Notes: generated from the sequence alone by a model not told the origin. DNA of 64,000 bases from Cupriavidus taiwanensis (GCF_900250115.1 NZ_LT984803.1:3003583-3067582), one strand, 5' to 3'; counted from the stretch's first letter, positions 29,076-41,763 are shown. Translations and numbers: made by a program.

Positions 29076-30347
29076 ATGGCGACGCGCGCACCAGCAGCGG
29101 GCGCCCGGACGGGGGCACCGTCACGGGCCAAATCAGGGAAGGGACGCAAGGCTCCCACCCAGTACATCTTCGAGTGGGAAGGCAAGGACCGCAAGGGCAA
29201 GACCTTCACCGGCGAGCTGCGCGCCGAAAACCAGGCCGAAGTCACCGCCACGCTGCGCAAGCAGGGCCTGACCATCGTCAGGCTGAAGAAGCGCAAGGCC
29301 GCGCGCGGGCGCAAGATCACCGAGAAGGACATCGCCTACTTCACCCGGCAGCTGTCGACCATGCTCAAGGCCGGCATCCCGCTGCTGCAGTCGATCGACA
29401 TCATCGCGCGCGGGCACGTGAACCCCAACTTCACCCAGCTGCTGTCCGACATCCGCTTCGACATCGAGGCCGGCAGCAGCATGGCCGCGGCGTTCCGCCG
29501 CCATCCCAGATACTTCGACACGCTCTACTGCAACCTGATCGATGCCGGCGAACAGGGCGGCATCCTGGACTCGCTGCTGGAGCGCCTGTCGCTCTACATG
29601 GAGAAGACCATCGCGCTGAAGGGGCAGATCAAGTCGGCGATGATCTATCCGATCGCGGTGCTGACCGTCGCCTTTGCCGTCACCGTGATCCTGATGCTGT
29701 TCGTGATCCCGGCGTTCAAGGGCGTGTTTTCCAGCTTCGGCGCCAATCTGCCCGCGCCGACGCTGCTGGTGATCGCGATCTCGGACTTCTTTGTCCAGTA
29801 CTGGTACCTGATGATCGGCGCGCCGGTGGCCGGCATCAGCTTTTATCTGCGCGCGCTGAAGAAATCCGAGAAGGTGCAGCGCGCCACCGACCGCGCGCTG
29901 CTGAAGCTGCCGATCTTCGGCAGCCTGTTCCGCAAGGCCGTGATCGCGCGCTGGACCCGCACCCTGGCGACCATGTTCGCGGCCGGCACGCCGCTGGTTG
30001 AGTCGATGGAGTCGGTGGCCGGCGCGGCCGGCAACTGGGTCTACTACGACGCCACCCGCGAGATCGAGCAGTCGGTGCGCATCGGCACCAGCCTGACCAA
30101 CGCGATGCAGGCGACCCATGTGTTCGACAACATGGTGCTGCAGATGACGCAGATCGGCGAGGAATCCGGCGCGCTGGACAACATGCTGCTGAAGGTTGCG
30201 GAGTTCTACGAGCGCGAGGTCGACGATGCCGTCGCCGCCATCTCCAGCCTAATCGAGCCGCTGATCATCGTGGTGCTGGGCGTGCTGATCGGCGGCATGG
30301 TGGTGGCGATGTACCTGCCGATCTTCAAGCTGGGACAGGTGGTGTAA
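29076..30347 (+). CDS. pilC: Type IV pilus inner membrane platform protein PilC
   Basis: 423 aa with two GspF-type domains and three hydrophobic regions (for example AVLTVAFAVTVILMLFVIPA and the C-terminal PLIIVVLGVLIGGMVVAMYL). The start at ATG 29076 has GGGGGT upstream; an in-frame TTG at 29055 is less likely. It forms the membrane platform on which PilB works. It begins 65 nt after pilB and ends 3 nt before pilD. Confidence 0.95.
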   Translation: MATRAPAAGARTGAPSRAKSGKGRKAPTQYIFEWEGKDRKGKTFTGELRAENQAEVTATLRKQGLTIVRLKKRKAARGRKITEKDIAYFTRQLSTMLKAGIPLLQSIDIIARGHVNPNFTQLLSDIRFDIEAGSSMAAAFRRHPRYFDTLYCNLIDAGEQGGILDSLLERLSLYMEKTIALKGQIKSAMIYPIAVLTVAFAVTVILMLFVIPAFKGVFSSFGANLPAPTLLVIAISDFFVQYWYLMIGAPVAGISFYLRALKKSEKVQRATDRALLKLPIFGSLFRKAVIARWTRTLATMFAAGTPLVESMESVAGAAGNWVYYDATREIEQSVRIGTSLTNAMQATHVFDNMVLQMTQIGEESGALDNMLLKVAEFYEREVDDAVAAISSLIEPLIIVVLGVLIGGMVVAMYLPIFKLGQVV

Positions 30348-30350
30348 GCG

Positions 30351-31250
30351 ATGCAGCCGGTGTGGTCCGCGTCCCCTTATCCGAGCGGCAGTGCCCCGCT
30401 GCTGCACGCGCTGGCGGCGCTGCCGCCAGTCTTTCTGGTGGCGGCCGCGGCGCTGCTGGGGCTGGTGGTCGGCAGTTTCCTCAATGTGGTGATCCACCGC
30501 GTGCCGCGCATGATGGAGCGCGAAGAAGCCAACTACATTGCCGAGCTCCGCGGCGACCCGCTGCCCTACCCTGGCCGCTACAACCTGATGGTGCCGCGCT
30601 CGGCGTGCCCGCATTGCGGCCACGCCATCGCCCCGTGGGAAAACGTGCCGGTGCTGAGCTACCTGTTCCTGCGCGGCCGCTGCTCGGCGTGCAAGACACC
30701 GATCAGCGCGCGCTATCCGCTGGTGGAGCTGGCCTGCGGCGTGCTGAGCGCGCTGGTGGCATGGCGCTTCGGCCCGGGCGTGCAGGCGCTGGCCGCGCTG
30801 GTGCTGGTGTGGGGGCTGCTGGCACTGACCATGATCGATGCCGATACGCAATTGCTGCCCGACCAGATCACGCTGCCGCTGCTGTGGATCGGCCTGCTGC
30901 TGAACCTGGCCGGCCTGTTCGTGGCGCTGCCCGACGCAGTGGTCGGCGCCGCCGCCGGCTACCTGGTGCTGTGGCTCGCCTACTGGCTGTTCCGGCTGCT
31001 GCGCGGCAAGGAAGGCATGGGCTTCGGCGACTTCAAGCTGATGGCGGCGCTGGGTGCCTGGTTCGGCTGGCAGGCGCTGCCGGCGCTGGTGCTGCTGTCG
31101 TCGGTGGCGGGCGTGCTGTTCGGACTGGCCAATATCGCGCTGCGCCGCCAGGAGCGCGATACGCCGTTCCCGTTCGGGCCCTTCATTGCGCTGGCCGGCG
31201 TGGTGGTGCTGCTGTTCGGCCCCGGCGTGCTGCCGGTGTTTGCATGGTGA
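30351..31250 (+). CDS. pilD: Type IV prepilin peptidase/N-methyltransferase PilD
   Basis: 299 aa polytopic protease that removes prepilin leaders and methylates the new N-terminus. The cytoplasmic zinc loop has CPHCGH and CSACK (about 85-115). The aspartyl protease residues are D near 161 (MIDADTQ) and D near 226 (GMGFGDFKLM). NVPVLSYLFLRG is the typical linker. It is placed 3 nt after pilC. Confidence 0.95.
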   Translation: MQPVWSASPYPSGSAPLLHALAALPPVFLVAAAALLGLVVGSFLNVVIHRVPRMMEREEANYIAELRGDPLPYPGRYNLMVPRSACPHCGHAIAPWENVPVLSYLFLRGRCSACKTPISARYPLVELACGVLSALVAWRFGPGVQALAALVLVWGLLALTMIDADTQLLPDQITLPLLWIGLLLNLAGLFVALPDAVVGAAAGYLVLWLAYWLFRLLRGKEGMGFGDFKLMAALGAWFGWQALPALVLLSSVAGVLFGLANIALRRQERDTPFPFGPFIALAGVVVLLFGPGVLPVFAW

Positions 31251-31334
31251 TGGCCGCGCGGTCGTGATCGGGCCACGGCTGAAGCGGCCGAAGCTGGTAT
31301 CGTTGCGGCAACGACGCCTGACAGAATACTTCAC

Positions 31335-31961
31335 ATGCTGGAAATCGGACTGACCGGCGGCATCGGCAGCGGCAAGACCCGCGTGGCCGACATGTTCGCC
31401 GCGCGCGGCGCCGCGATCATCGACACCGACCTGCTCGCGCACGAGATCACCGCCCCGGGCGGGCGCGCCATCCCGGCGCTGGTCGAGGCCTTCGGCCCCG
31501 CCTGCCTGCGCCCGGACGGCGCCATGGACCGCGACGCCATGCGTGCGCTGGTGTTTGCCGATCCCGCCGCCAAGGCGCGGCTCGAAGCCATCACGCACCC
31601 GCTCATCCGCGCGCTGACGACCGAACGCGCGCAGTCGATCCGTGATGCCGGCGCGCATCCCTACCTGATCTATGTGGTGCCGCTGCTGGTGGAGTCGGGC
31701 TCATGGCGCGAGCGCGTCGGCCGTGTGCTGGTGGTCGACTGCACGGAGGCCACGCAGGTGGCCCGCGTGATGTCGCGCAACGGCTTCAGCCGCGATCAGG
31801 TGCTGGCGATCATGGCCAGGCAGGCGACGCGCGCGGCGCGCCTGGCATGTGCCGACGACGTCATCGATAACGACGGACCGGTCGAGGCGCTGGTGGCGCA
31901 GGTCGACCGGCTCGACCGCTACTACCGTGAACTGTCGGCCGCGGGCACGGTCCATCCATAA
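31335..31961 (+). CDS. coaE: Dephospho-CoA kinase
   Basis: Final step of coenzyme A synthesis. 208 aa. P-loop GLTGGIGSGKT (residues 6-16), DTDLLAHEIT and VPLLVESG are conserved. The order pilD-coaE-zapD-yacG is standard in proteobacteria (E. coli hofBC-coaE-zapD-yacG). Confidence 0.95.
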   Translation: MLEIGLTGGIGSGKTRVADMFAARGAAIIDTDLLAHEITAPGGRAIPALVEAFGPACLRPDGAMDRDAMRALVFADPAAKARLEAITHPLIRALTTERAQSIRDAGAHPYLIYVVPLLVESGSWRERVGRVLVVDCTEATQVARVMSRNGFSRDQVLAIMARQATRAARLACADDVIDNDGPVEALVAQVDRLDRYYRELSAAGTVHP

Positions 31962-32005
31962 CGCGCCGCGCTGGCGCTGTGGCGCATTGCATCACGCGCG
32001 CGACA

Positions 32006-32034
32006 TTGTCCTCGGACCTGGTCTCGCATAGAAT
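32006..32034 (+). promoter_or_regulatory. Candidate promoter for zapD-yacG
   Basis: TTGTCC (32006-32011), a spacer of exactly 17 bp, then TAGAAT (32029-32034). The start would fall near 32041 and give a leader of about 130 nt that contains an inverted repeat CCGGGAAAT (32048-32056) / ATTTCCCGG (32104-32112). Confidence 0.65.
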
Positions 32035-32170
32035 GCGCTGGAACATGCCGGGAAATCGCCGCATAGTGCCGGTATTCCACACGCATAGATCGCCCTTTCC
32101 GGTATTTCCCGGGCCTCATTCAGCACCGGGCCGCCCCTGAAGCGCCCGACGCCCTGCACGGACACAGCAC

Positions 32171-32929
32171 TTGATTCTGTACGAATACCCTTTCAACGAA
32201 CGCATCAGGACACTCCTGCGCCTGGAGGACCTGTTCGATCGGCTGGAATACTTCCTCGGCCAGGATCATGCCCAGCAGCACCATGTCGCGCTGACCACGC
32301 TGTTCGAGATCATCGATGTCGCCGGCCGCGCCGACCTGAAGACCGACCTGATCAAGGAACTGGAGCGCCAGCGCCAGGCGTTGGCGCCGCTGCGCGCCAA
32401 TCCGCAGATCGACCAGGACGCGCTCGACTCGGTCATCGGCGAGATCGAGCAGGGCATCGCCATGCTCAACCAGACCGTGGGCAAGGCCGGCCAGTTGCTG
32501 ACGGATAACGAGTGGCTGACCAGCATCCGCAGCCGCGCCATCATCCCCGGCGGCACCTGCGAGTTCGACCTGCCTGCGTACTATGCATGGCAGCACCGTC
32601 CCGCCGAAGACCGCCGCGCCGACATCCTGAAATGGGCGCGGCCGCTGGTATCGCTGCGCATGGGCACCACCATCGTGCTGCGGCTGCTGCGCGAGGCCGG
32701 CCAGAGCGGCAAAGTGATCGCCACCGGCGGCAGCTACCAGCAGATGCTGTCAGGCCGCAGCTACCAGCTGATGCAGGTCTACCTGGACGATTCGCTGCTG
32801 GCCTTCATCCCCGAGATGAGCGCCAACAAGTACATGCTGTGGGTGCGTTTCACGCAGCAGGACGGCGACCTGCGCCCGCGCTCGGTCGATGCCGATATCC
32901 CGTTCCTGCTGAAACTCTGCAATTTCTGA
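32171..32929 (+). CDS. zapD: Cell division protein ZapD
   Basis: 252 aa, near the E. coli length of 247. ZapD binds the FtsZ C-terminus and bundles FtsZ filaments at the septum. The family N-terminus is seen as [20 protein letters not shown], with further conserved stretches [15 protein letters not shown] and [19 protein letters not shown]. Initiation is at TTG 32171; no ATG fits and no strong ribosome binding site is visible. Its partner FtsZ is encoded at 43852-45048. Confidence 0.92.
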   Translation: MILYEYPFNERIRTLLRLEDLFDRLEYFLGQDHAQQHHVALTTLFEIIDVAGRADLKTDLIKELERQRQALAPLRANPQIDQDALDSVIGEIEQGIAMLNQTVGKAGQLLTDNEWLTSIRSRAIIPGGTCEFDLPAYYAWQHRPAEDRRADILKWARPLVSLRMGTTIVLRLLREAGQSGKVIATGGSYQQMLSGRSYQLMQVYLDDSLLAFIPEMSANKYMLWVRFTQQDGDLRPRSVDADIPFLLKLCNF

Positions 32930-32946
32930 AGCCCGCGCTGAACGCC

Positions 32947-33135
32947 ATGCCAGCTGTCGTCAAATGCCCCACCTGCGGCACCGAGGTGGCCTGGGTGCCC
33001 GACAACAAATTCCGCCCGTTCTGTTCCGAGCGCTGCAAGCAGATCGATCTCGGCGCCTGGGCGTCGGAGAAATACGTGATCGGCGGCAAGCCGGGCGAGA
33101 CCTCGCCCGACCGGTCCGAAGACGAGGACGACTGA
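32947..33135 (+). CDS. yacG: DNA gyrase inhibitor YacG (zinc protein)
   Basis: 62 aa. Four zinc ligands: C7 and C10 (KCPTCGTEV), C26 and C30 (FCSERCK). The acidic C-terminus ends [10 protein letters not shown]. It binds GyrB and blocks DNA binding in E. coli. It starts 17 nt after zapD. Confidence 0.93.
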   Translation: MPAVVKCPTCGTEVAWVPDNKFRPFCSERCKQIDLGAWASEKYVIGGKPGETSPDRSEDEDD

Positions 33136-33156
33136 GGGCGCGCCCCCTGCGCCCTC
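33134..33156. terminator. Hairpin between convergent yacG and OPT genes
   Basis: GAGGGCGC (33134-33141) pairs with GCGCCCTC (33149-33156) across GCCCCCT, followed by TTCCT. It overlaps the yacG stop. Weak U-tract, so moderate evidence of termination. Confidence 0.45.
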
Positions 33157-33160
33157 TTCC

Positions 33161-35200
33161 TCAGTGCGCTGCCGCCAGCACGCGGCGGTAGAAACCCACG
33201 CACACCAGCACGAACACCGCCAGACCCAGCCACTGCGCGGTCGCTTCAAACCCGCCCCCGACCACTGCCAGCGGCGCATCGCTGCCTGACAGGCCGATCA
33301 CCGCGGCCAGCATCACGCCGACCAGGCTTTCGCCGACGATCAGGCCGGAGGCCAGCAGTGTGCCGCGCCGCTCGGCGTGCTCGAGTGCCAGCTGCACGTC
33401 GTCGCCGCGTGCGGTGGCACGGCGGCGCTCGGCGCGCAGCAACAGCCACGACAGCACCGCACCCACCACCAGCGCCGAGCTGATCGTCGGCGGCAGGTAG
33501 ATGCCGATGCCCACCGCCAGCACCGGCAGCCGCGCCACGCCTCCACGGCGGCGCAGGATTTCGTCGATGGCGATCAGCACCACGCCCAGCCCGATGCCGA
33601 TCAGGATCATCTTCCAGTTGAGCTGGTGGGTGAAGATGCCGGTGGCGATGGCGGTCATCAGCGTCGCCTGCGGCGCGGCCAGCGCCTGGTTCGGGTCCAT
33701 GCCCGCACGCGGCAGCGCGCCGGCGAAGCCATAAGCGCTGTAGAGCAGTTCCAGCACCGGCGGAATCACCGCGGCGCCGACCACGCAGCCGATCAGCAGC
33801 GCGACCTGCTGGCGCCACGGCGTCGCGCCGACCAGCCAGCCGGTCTTCAGGTCCTGCAGGTTGTCATTGGCGATGGACGCCACCGCCACCACCGCCGAGG
33901 TGGTGAAGATCGCCAGCGCGATCGCGAACTTGCCGCCCTCGGGCGTGGCCAGCAGGCCGTCGGCCTGGCCCGCCAGCAGGATCAGCAGCGATACCAGGAT
34001 CACCGCGATGATGCCGATGCCCGAAATCGGGCTGGCCGACGAGCCCACCAACCCCGCCATGTAACCGCACGCCGCCGCCACCAGGAAGCCGAAGATAAAG
34101 GCGAACACCACCGCGTAGACCACCAGGCGCCAGCGCGCCCCGCCATCCAGCGGCGCCGGCGCGAGGAACCAGGCGAACACCGTCACCAGCACCGCCAGCA
34201 GCGCCAGCATCGCCAGCCCGATCCACTTGGCGGGCAGGTCCTGCTGCGTGCGCGGCACGCGGCCCTGCCCCGTCGGCCCGGCCTGCAGCGCGCCGAACGA
34301 GGCGCGGATGCCGTAGAGCATCGGCCTGGCCAATGACAGCAGCGTCCAGATCGCGGCGATGCCGATGGTGCCGGCGCCAATGAAGCGTGCCTGCTGGCTC
34401 CACACCATGGTGCCGAAGGCCGACAGCGTGGCGCCGTCCGGGCGCGGCGTGACCGCGGTCAGCCAGGGCACCGCGACGCCCCAGGTCAGCACCAGCCCGA
34501 GCAGCATGGCCAGCCCGCCGACGATGCCGACCAGGTAGCCCGCGCCCACCAGCGCCAGCGAGAAGCCCATCGACAGCCGCACCACCGAGGCGCCCGCCGA
34601 CAGCCAGAAATTGGCGCCCTCGGCCAGCACGCGCAGGCCGCCGGCGGCGAAGCTGAACAGCCCCGCGACCAGGCCCCCGGCCATCAGGTCGGCCAGGCCG
34701 GTCGCTTGCGGCTTCCGGCCCGGCGCGGCTTCGGCCGGCGCGGCGCTGCCCACGCGCAGGATTTCCGCGGCGGCCACGCCCTCGGGATAGGGCAGGTCGC
34801 TCTGCACCACCATGGCATGGCGCAGCGGGATGCTGAACACCACGCCCAGCATGCCGCCGGCCGCGCAGATCGCCAGCGTCTGCCAGAACGGGAAGCCCTG
34901 CCAGTGGCCCAGCATCACCAGCCCGGGCAGGATAAAGATAATCGACGACAGGGTGCCCGCGGCCGAGGCCTGCGTCTGCACCATGTTGTTTTCCAGGATG
35001 TTGGCGCCGGGGAAGAGCCGCAGCACGGCCATCGAGATCACGGCCGCGGGGATCGCCGACGAGAAGGTGAGGCCGACCTTCAGGCCCAGGTAGATGTTGG
35101 AGGCGGTGAACACGACCGTGATCAGCGCACCGAGGACGATGCCGCGCAGGGTCAGTTCAGGCAGGGAAACGTCGTCGGCGACACGATCGACACGTAGCAT
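33161..35200 (-). CDS. OPT-family oligopeptide transporter
   Basis: 679 aa with about 14-16 hydrophobic helices. It belongs to the OPT superfamily (peptide or metal-chelate uptake). The N-terminal signature is ELTLRGIVLGALITVVFTAS...YLGLKVGLTFSSAIPAA, and PYPEGVAAAEILRVG is a conserved loop. The substrate cannot be inferred. It lies downstream of mutT on the same strand with a 90-nt gap. Confidence 0.9.
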   Translation of the reverse strand: MLRVDRVADDVSLPELTLRGIVLGALITVVFTASNIYLGLKVGLTFSSAIPAAVISMAVLRLFPGANILENNMVQTQASAAGTLSSIIFILPGLVMLGHWQGFPFWQTLAICAAGGMLGVVFSIPLRHAMVVQSDLPYPEGVAAAEILRVGSAAPAEAAPGRKPQATGLADLMAGGLVAGLFSFAAGGLRVLAEGANFWLSAGASVVRLSMGFSLALVGAGYLVGIVGGLAMLLGLVLTWGVAVPWLTAVTPRPDGATLSAFGTMVWSQQARFIGAGTIGIAAIWTLLSLARPMLYGIRASFGALQAGPTGQGRVPRTQQDLPAKWIGLAMLALLAVLVTVFAWFLAPAPLDGGARWRLVVYAVVFAFIFGFLVAAACGYMAGLVGSSASPISGIGIIAVILVSLLILLAGQADGLLATPEGGKFAIALAIFTTSAVVAVASIANDNLQDLKTGWLVGATPWRQQVALLIGCVVGAAVIPPVLELLYSAYGFAGALPRAGMDPNQALAAPQATLMTAIATGIFTHQLNWKMILIGIGLGVVLIAIDEILRRRGGVARLPVLAVGIGIYLPPTISSALVVGAVLSWLLLRAERRRATARGDDVQLALEHAERRGTLLASGLIVGESLVGVMLAAVIGLSGSDAPLAVVGGGFEATAQWLGLAVFVLVCVGFYRRVLAAAH

Positions 35201-35290
35201 GCAGGTTCCTTTCCTGTGGACCGGTCCGGCCGGCCCGGGCGGCGCACAAGCGGGCGCCGCGGCCGCTTGTGGGTGACGCGGACGGCGAGG

Positions 35291-35737
35291 TCAGCCGTCG
35301 CGCGCTTCCTCGTCCAGCCACGCCACCACGGGAATGGTGGCCGGCAGCAGCGGCCCCACCGTCACCGGCGTGCCCTGCCACGAGAACGCCTGGCCTTCGC
35401 GGCCGACAGGCTCGCCCTGCCAGGCCGTGACCTTGCAGAAATGCAGCCGCACATAGGCGTGCGGGTAGTCATGTTCCAGGATGTGCCAGCGCTCGCATTG
35501 CGTGACATCAAGCCCCAGCTCTTCGTGAAGCTCGCGCGCCAGCGCTGCCTCCACCGACTCGCCCGGCTCCAGCTTGCCGCCGGGGAATTCCCAGTAGCCC
35601 TCGTAGGGCTTGCCGGCCGGGCGCTGCGCCAGCAGGAAGCGGCCGTCGGGCTGCACCAGCACGCCGACCGCCACCTCGGTCACCTTGCGCGCCGGGTTGC
35701 CGCCGGTGGCTGCGGGGTTCTGCGTCGCCGCGCTCAT
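35291..35737 (-). CDS. mutT: Nudix hydrolase MutT (8-oxo-dGTP diphosphatase)
   Basis: 148 aa. Nudix box with GGKLEPGESVEAA and ARELHEELG (about residues 53-75). WEFPGGKLEPGE and the QRPAGKPYEGYWEFPG stretch are MutT hallmarks. It removes oxidised dGTP from the nucleotide pool. Its ATG overlaps the stop of the DUF815 ATPase gene (ATGA), an arrangement known from related genomes. Confidence 0.92.
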   Translation of the reverse strand: MSAATQNPAATGGNPARKVTEVAVGVLVQPDGRFLLAQRPAGKPYEGYWEFPGGKLEPGESVEAALARELHEELGLDVTQCERWHILEHDYPHAYVRLHFCKVTAWQGEPVGREGQAFSWQGTPVTVGPLLPATIPVVAWLDEEARDG

Positions 35738-36639
35738 GCCTTGGCGTCCCCCGCCAGATCGGCGATGTACGGCTTGCCGTGCTTGCCGCCCCAGTCACGC
35801 GCGAACTGCCAGGCCACGCGGCCCGAACGCGAGCCGCGCTCCAGCGCCCACACCAGCGCGTCGCCACGCGCGGCGGCGATGTCCTCGTCGGTGCAGCCGA
35901 AGTGCCGCAGCCAGTGGCCGACGATGGCCAGGTACTCGTCCTGCTTGGGCGGGTAGAACGACAGCCACAGGCCGAAGCGCTCGGACAGCGAGATCTTCTC
36001 TTCCACCACTTCGCCGGGGTGGATCTCGCCGTCGTCGGTGTGGCGGTAGGTCTCGTTGTCCTTCATGTACTCCGGCAGCAGGTGCCGGCGGTTGGACGTG
36101 GCGTAGATCAGCACGTTGTCCGACTGCGCCGCGACCGATCCGTCCAGCGCCGACTTGAGCGACTTGTAGCCCGACTCGCCTTCCTCGAACGACAGGTCAT
36201 CGCAGAAGATGACGAAACGCTCGGGCCGTTGCGAGACCAGCTCGACGATATCGCCGAGGTCGCCGAGGTCATCCTTGTCGACCTCGACCAGCCGCAGCCC
36301 GTCCTTGACGAAGGCGTTGAGACAGGCCTTGATCAGCGACGACTTGCCGGTGCCGCGCGCGCCCGTCAGCAGCACGTTGTTGGCGGGCAGCCGGTTCACG
36401 AACTGGCGCGTATTGCCGACGATGGCATCCTTCTGGCGCTCGATATTCTTCAGGTCGTCCAGGTGGATCGGCGGCAGCTGGCGCACCGGCTGGAGGTAGC
36501 CGATATTGCCGAACAGGCTCTGGCGCTTGCGCCAGCGAAACGCGACCGCCTCCTGCCAGTCCGCGTCGCTCAGTTGCGGCGGCAGCCATTGTTCGAGGCG
36601 GGAGAGGAAGTTGTCGAGGCGGGCGGCGAGGTCGGACAT
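35734..36639 (-). CDS. DUF815-family AAA+ ATPase
   Basis: 301 aa. Walker A is LLTGARGTGKSS (about 91-101), Walker B is RFVIFCDDLSFEEGE, and FGLWLSFYPPKQDEYLAIV is a conserved C-terminal stretch. The family is widespread but its role is unknown. It is translationally coupled to mutT. The region upstream holds two dispersed repeats. Confidence 0.9.
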   Translation of the reverse strand: MSDLAARLDNFLSRLEQWLPPQLSDADWQEAVAFRWRKRQSLFGNIGYLQPVRQLPPIHLDDLKNIERQKDAIVGNTRQFVNRLPANNVLLTGARGTGKSSLIKACLNAFVKDGLRLVEVDKDDLGDLGDIVELVSQRPERFVIFCDDLSFEEGESGYKSLKSALDGSVAAQSDNVLIYATSNRRHLLPEYMKDNETYRHTDDGEIHPGEVVEEKISLSERFGLWLSFYPPKQDEYLAIVGHWLRHFGCTDEDIAAARGDALVWALERGSRSGRVAWQFARDWGGKHGKPYIADLAGDAKA

Positions 36640-36689
36640 GGCAGCGGGGCGGTAAGCAGTAGAGGGTTAGCTTGGTGCCGATTGCTTGG

Positions 36690-36730
36690 CTCCCTCTCCC
36701 CTCGGCGGGAGAGAGTTGGGAGAGGCGGTG
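36690..36730. repeat. Dispersed palindromic repeat, variant
   Basis: CTCCCTCTCCCCTCGGCGGG followed by AGAGAGTTGGGAGAGG. It belongs to the same family as 23432-23470 and lies between argJ and the DUF815 gene. Confidence 0.7.
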
Positions 36731-36761
36731 GTTTGGCCGGGCACCACGCTGGTTGAGACGC

Positions 36762-36813
36762 TGGCCCTCTCCCCCGGCCCCTCTCCCGCAAGCGGTAGAA
36801 GGGAGCAAACCGG
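36762..36813. repeat. Dispersed palindromic repeat, copy 4
   Basis: GGCCCTCTCCCCCGGCCCCT followed by CTCCCGCAAGCGGTAGAAGG and GAGCAAACCGG. It shares its end with copy 1 (2364-2415), including GAGCAAACCGG, but the right arm has two substitutions. Confidence 0.8.
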
Positions 36814-36819
36814 CAGGGC

Positions 36820-38058
36820 TTATGAACGATAGTCGGCGTTGATCGACACGTAGTCGTGCGACAGGTCACAGGTCCACACGGTCGCTTCGGCATTGCCGCG
36901 GCCGAGCGCGATGCGCACGGTGATCTCGGCCTGCTTCATCACGCGCTGGCCGTCTTCCTCGCGGTAGTCGGGATTGCGGCCGCCGTCGCGGGCGACCCAG
37001 ACGTCGTCCAGCCACAGGTTGACGCGGCCGACGTCGAGATCATCCACGCCGGCGTAACCCACCGCGGCCAGGATGCGGCCCAGGTTGGGGTCCGAGGCAT
37101 AGAAGGCGGTCTTGACCAGCGGCGAATGCGCCACCGCGTAGGCGATCTGGCGGCACTCGGCCACATCGTTGCCGCCTTCGACGCGGATGGTGATCAGCTT
37201 GGTCGCGCCTTCGCCGTCGCGCACGATCATCTGCGCCAGTTCCTGCGCCAGGCTCGTCACCGCATGGCGCAGCGCTGCGAAGGCCGGACCTTCGGCGCGG
37301 TCGACCACGGCACCGGACTTGCCCGAGGCGATCAGCACGAACGAATCATTGGTCGAGGTATCGCCATCGATGGTGATGCTGTTGAACGAGTGGTCGGCGG
37401 CGTGCGTCACCAGCGCCTGCAGCACCGGCTGCGCCACCGCGGCATCCATGGCGATGAAGCCCAGCATGGTCGCCATGTTCGGGCGGATCATGCCGGCGCC
37501 CTTGCTGATGCCCGACAGCGTCACGGTCTTGCCGTCGATCTGCACCGTGCGCGACGCGACCTTGGGCTGGGTGTCGGTGGTCATGATCGCTTCCGCCGCG
37601 GCCAGCCAGTTGTCGGCCCCGGCATTGGCGATGGCGGCGGGCAGGCCGGCCAGCAGGCGCTCCATCGGCAGTTGCTCGAGGATCACGCCGGTGGAGAACG
37701 GCAGCACCTGCGCGGCATCGATGCCCAGCTGCGCGGCCAGCGCGTCGCAGGTGGCGCGGGCGTTGACCAGGCCCTGCTCGCCGGTGCCGGCGTTGGCATT
37801 GCCGGTGTTGACCACCAGCGCGCGGATGCCCCTGCCCGACTTTTCCGCAAGCGCTAGGTGCTCACGGCAGACCTGAACCGGCGCGGCGCAGAAGCGGTTG
37901 CTGGTAAAGACGCCGGCGACGGTGCCGCCTTCGGCCACGCGCACCACCAGCACGTCCTTGCGGTTGGCCTTGCGGATGCCCGCCTCGGCCCAGCCGAGCT
38001 CCACGCCGGCGACGGATTTCAGGTTCTCTGCCTGGGGCAGCGGAAGATTGACGGGCAT
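36820..38058 (-). CDS. argJ: Bifunctional ornithine acetyltransferase/N-acetylglutamate synthase
   Basis: Arginine synthesis: transfers acetyl from N-acetylornithine to glutamate. 412 aa. It self-cleaves before the nucleophilic Thr in [10 protein letters not shown] (about residue 197) to give alpha and beta chains. The oxyanion and substrate regions [10 protein letters not shown] and [10 protein letters not shown] are present. Good ribosome binding site GGAG upstream of the ATG. Confidence 0.95.
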   Translation of the reverse strand: MPVNLPLPQAENLKSVAGVELGWAEAGIRKANRKDVLVVRVAEGGTVAGVFTSNRFCAAPVQVCREHLALAEKSGRGIRALVVNTGNANAGTGEQGLVNARATCDALAAQLGIDAAQVLPFSTGVILEQLPMERLLAGLPAAIANAGADNWLAAAEAIMTTDTQPKVASRTVQIDGKTVTLSGISKGAGMIRPNMATMLGFIAMDAAVAQPVLQALVTHAADHSFNSITIDGDTSTNDSFVLIASGKSGAVVDRAEGPAFAALRHAVTSLAQELAQMIVRDGEGATKLITIRVEGGNDVAECRQIAYAVAHSPLVKTAFYASDPNLGRILAAVGYAGVDDLDVGRVNLWLDDVWVARDGGRNPDYREEDGQRVMKQAEITVRIALGRGNAEATVWTCDLSHDYVSINADYRS

Positions 38059-38101
38059 GCAGGACTCCTCGATGTTGCTGCTAGCGACTGGCTGGTCTCA
38101 G

Positions 38102-38134
38102 ACGAACATGCCCGCGAAGGGCGGGCATGTTCGT
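38102..38134. terminator. Perfect 14-bp hairpin between secA and argJ
   Basis: ACGAACATGCCCGC pairs exactly with GCGGGCATGTTCGT across loop GAAGG. It lies past the secA stop on the minus strand. No T-run follows in that direction, so it may block exonucleases or terminate weakly. Confidence 0.5.
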
Positions 38135-38199
38135 TTCCTGTTGCGTCACGCCCCGCGTTGCAGGACCGACGTCATACCGGGCACCCGGCGCGGCTCAGT

Positions 38200-40977
<2,778 letters not shown>

Positions 40978-41236
40978 CGATTGCTTTCACCTGCGCGGAA
41001 CCGGGTGGCATCCCCAGGGAAGGCGGGCTGCCCCGGCGGCCGGGCGCGGTAATGGATAGATTGGCGCAAAACGCCGAGTTTATCATGTGCCGGGGTCACG
41101 CCCGGCGGCGCGGGGCGCTGGCGCCAGCCCCGCCGCAAGCAGTTCGGGATGGTTGCGCCGGCTTCGATCCGGCCGCCCTCGCTTCCGGCCTGCGCGGCCC
41201 TGCGTGCACGCGCCGCCCCCTTGCTAGAATGGACCC

Positions 41237-41740
41237 ATGCGCCGCTTCACCCATCCCGCCCTGCAGACCCCCGTTGCCAAGCCGCTCAACGACTGGCTGG
41301 ACAAGGCCGGCCCGGTGTCGACGCTGCTGCAGACCGCGCGCCAGCTGTCGGTGCTGGAGGCCGAGGTGCTGGCGCTGCTGCCGGCCGGCATGCGCGCGGG
41401 CCTGGCCGTGGCCGGCATCAAGCGCGACCCGTCCGACCCCAACGGCCAGGTGCTGCTGTTGCTGGCAGCCCATGGCGCGGCCGCGGCGCGGGTGCGCCAG
41501 GTCGTGCCCACGCTGCTCGGACGGCTGCAGCAGCGCGGCTCGCCGGTCACCTCGATCCGCGTGCGGGTGCAGCCCGAGGTGCAGCGCCATTCCGACTGGG
41601 AGGTGGAGCCGGTGCCCCGGCCGCGCACCAGCGGCCGCATGACGCCGACCGGGCTGGCCAATCTGGCCCAGCTCGCGCGCAGCCTGCCGGATTCGCCGCT
41701 GCGCGACGCGCTCAATACCCTGCTGTCACACCACCGCTGA
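41237..41740 (+). CDS. DUF721-family (DciA-like) protein
   Basis: 167 aa. N-terminal DUF721 module that resembles the DciA family of DnaB helicase operators, though the match is distant. The C-terminus is Pro/Arg-rich (VEPVPRPRTSGRMTP). TAGAAT ends 6 nt before the ATG and there is no Shine-Dalgarno, so the message may be leaderless. It sits between secA and lpxC. Confidence 0.8.
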   Translation: MRRFTHPALQTPVAKPLNDWLDKAGPVSTLLQTARQLSVLEAEVLALLPAGMRAGLAVAGIKRDPSDPNGQVLLLLAAHGAAAARVRQVVPTLLGRLQQRGSPVTSIRVRVQPEVQRHSDWEVEPVPRPRTSGRMTPTGLANLAQLARSLPDSPLRDALNTLLSHHR

Positions 41741-41763
41741 CCACCGGCGCAGCGTCCAAAACA

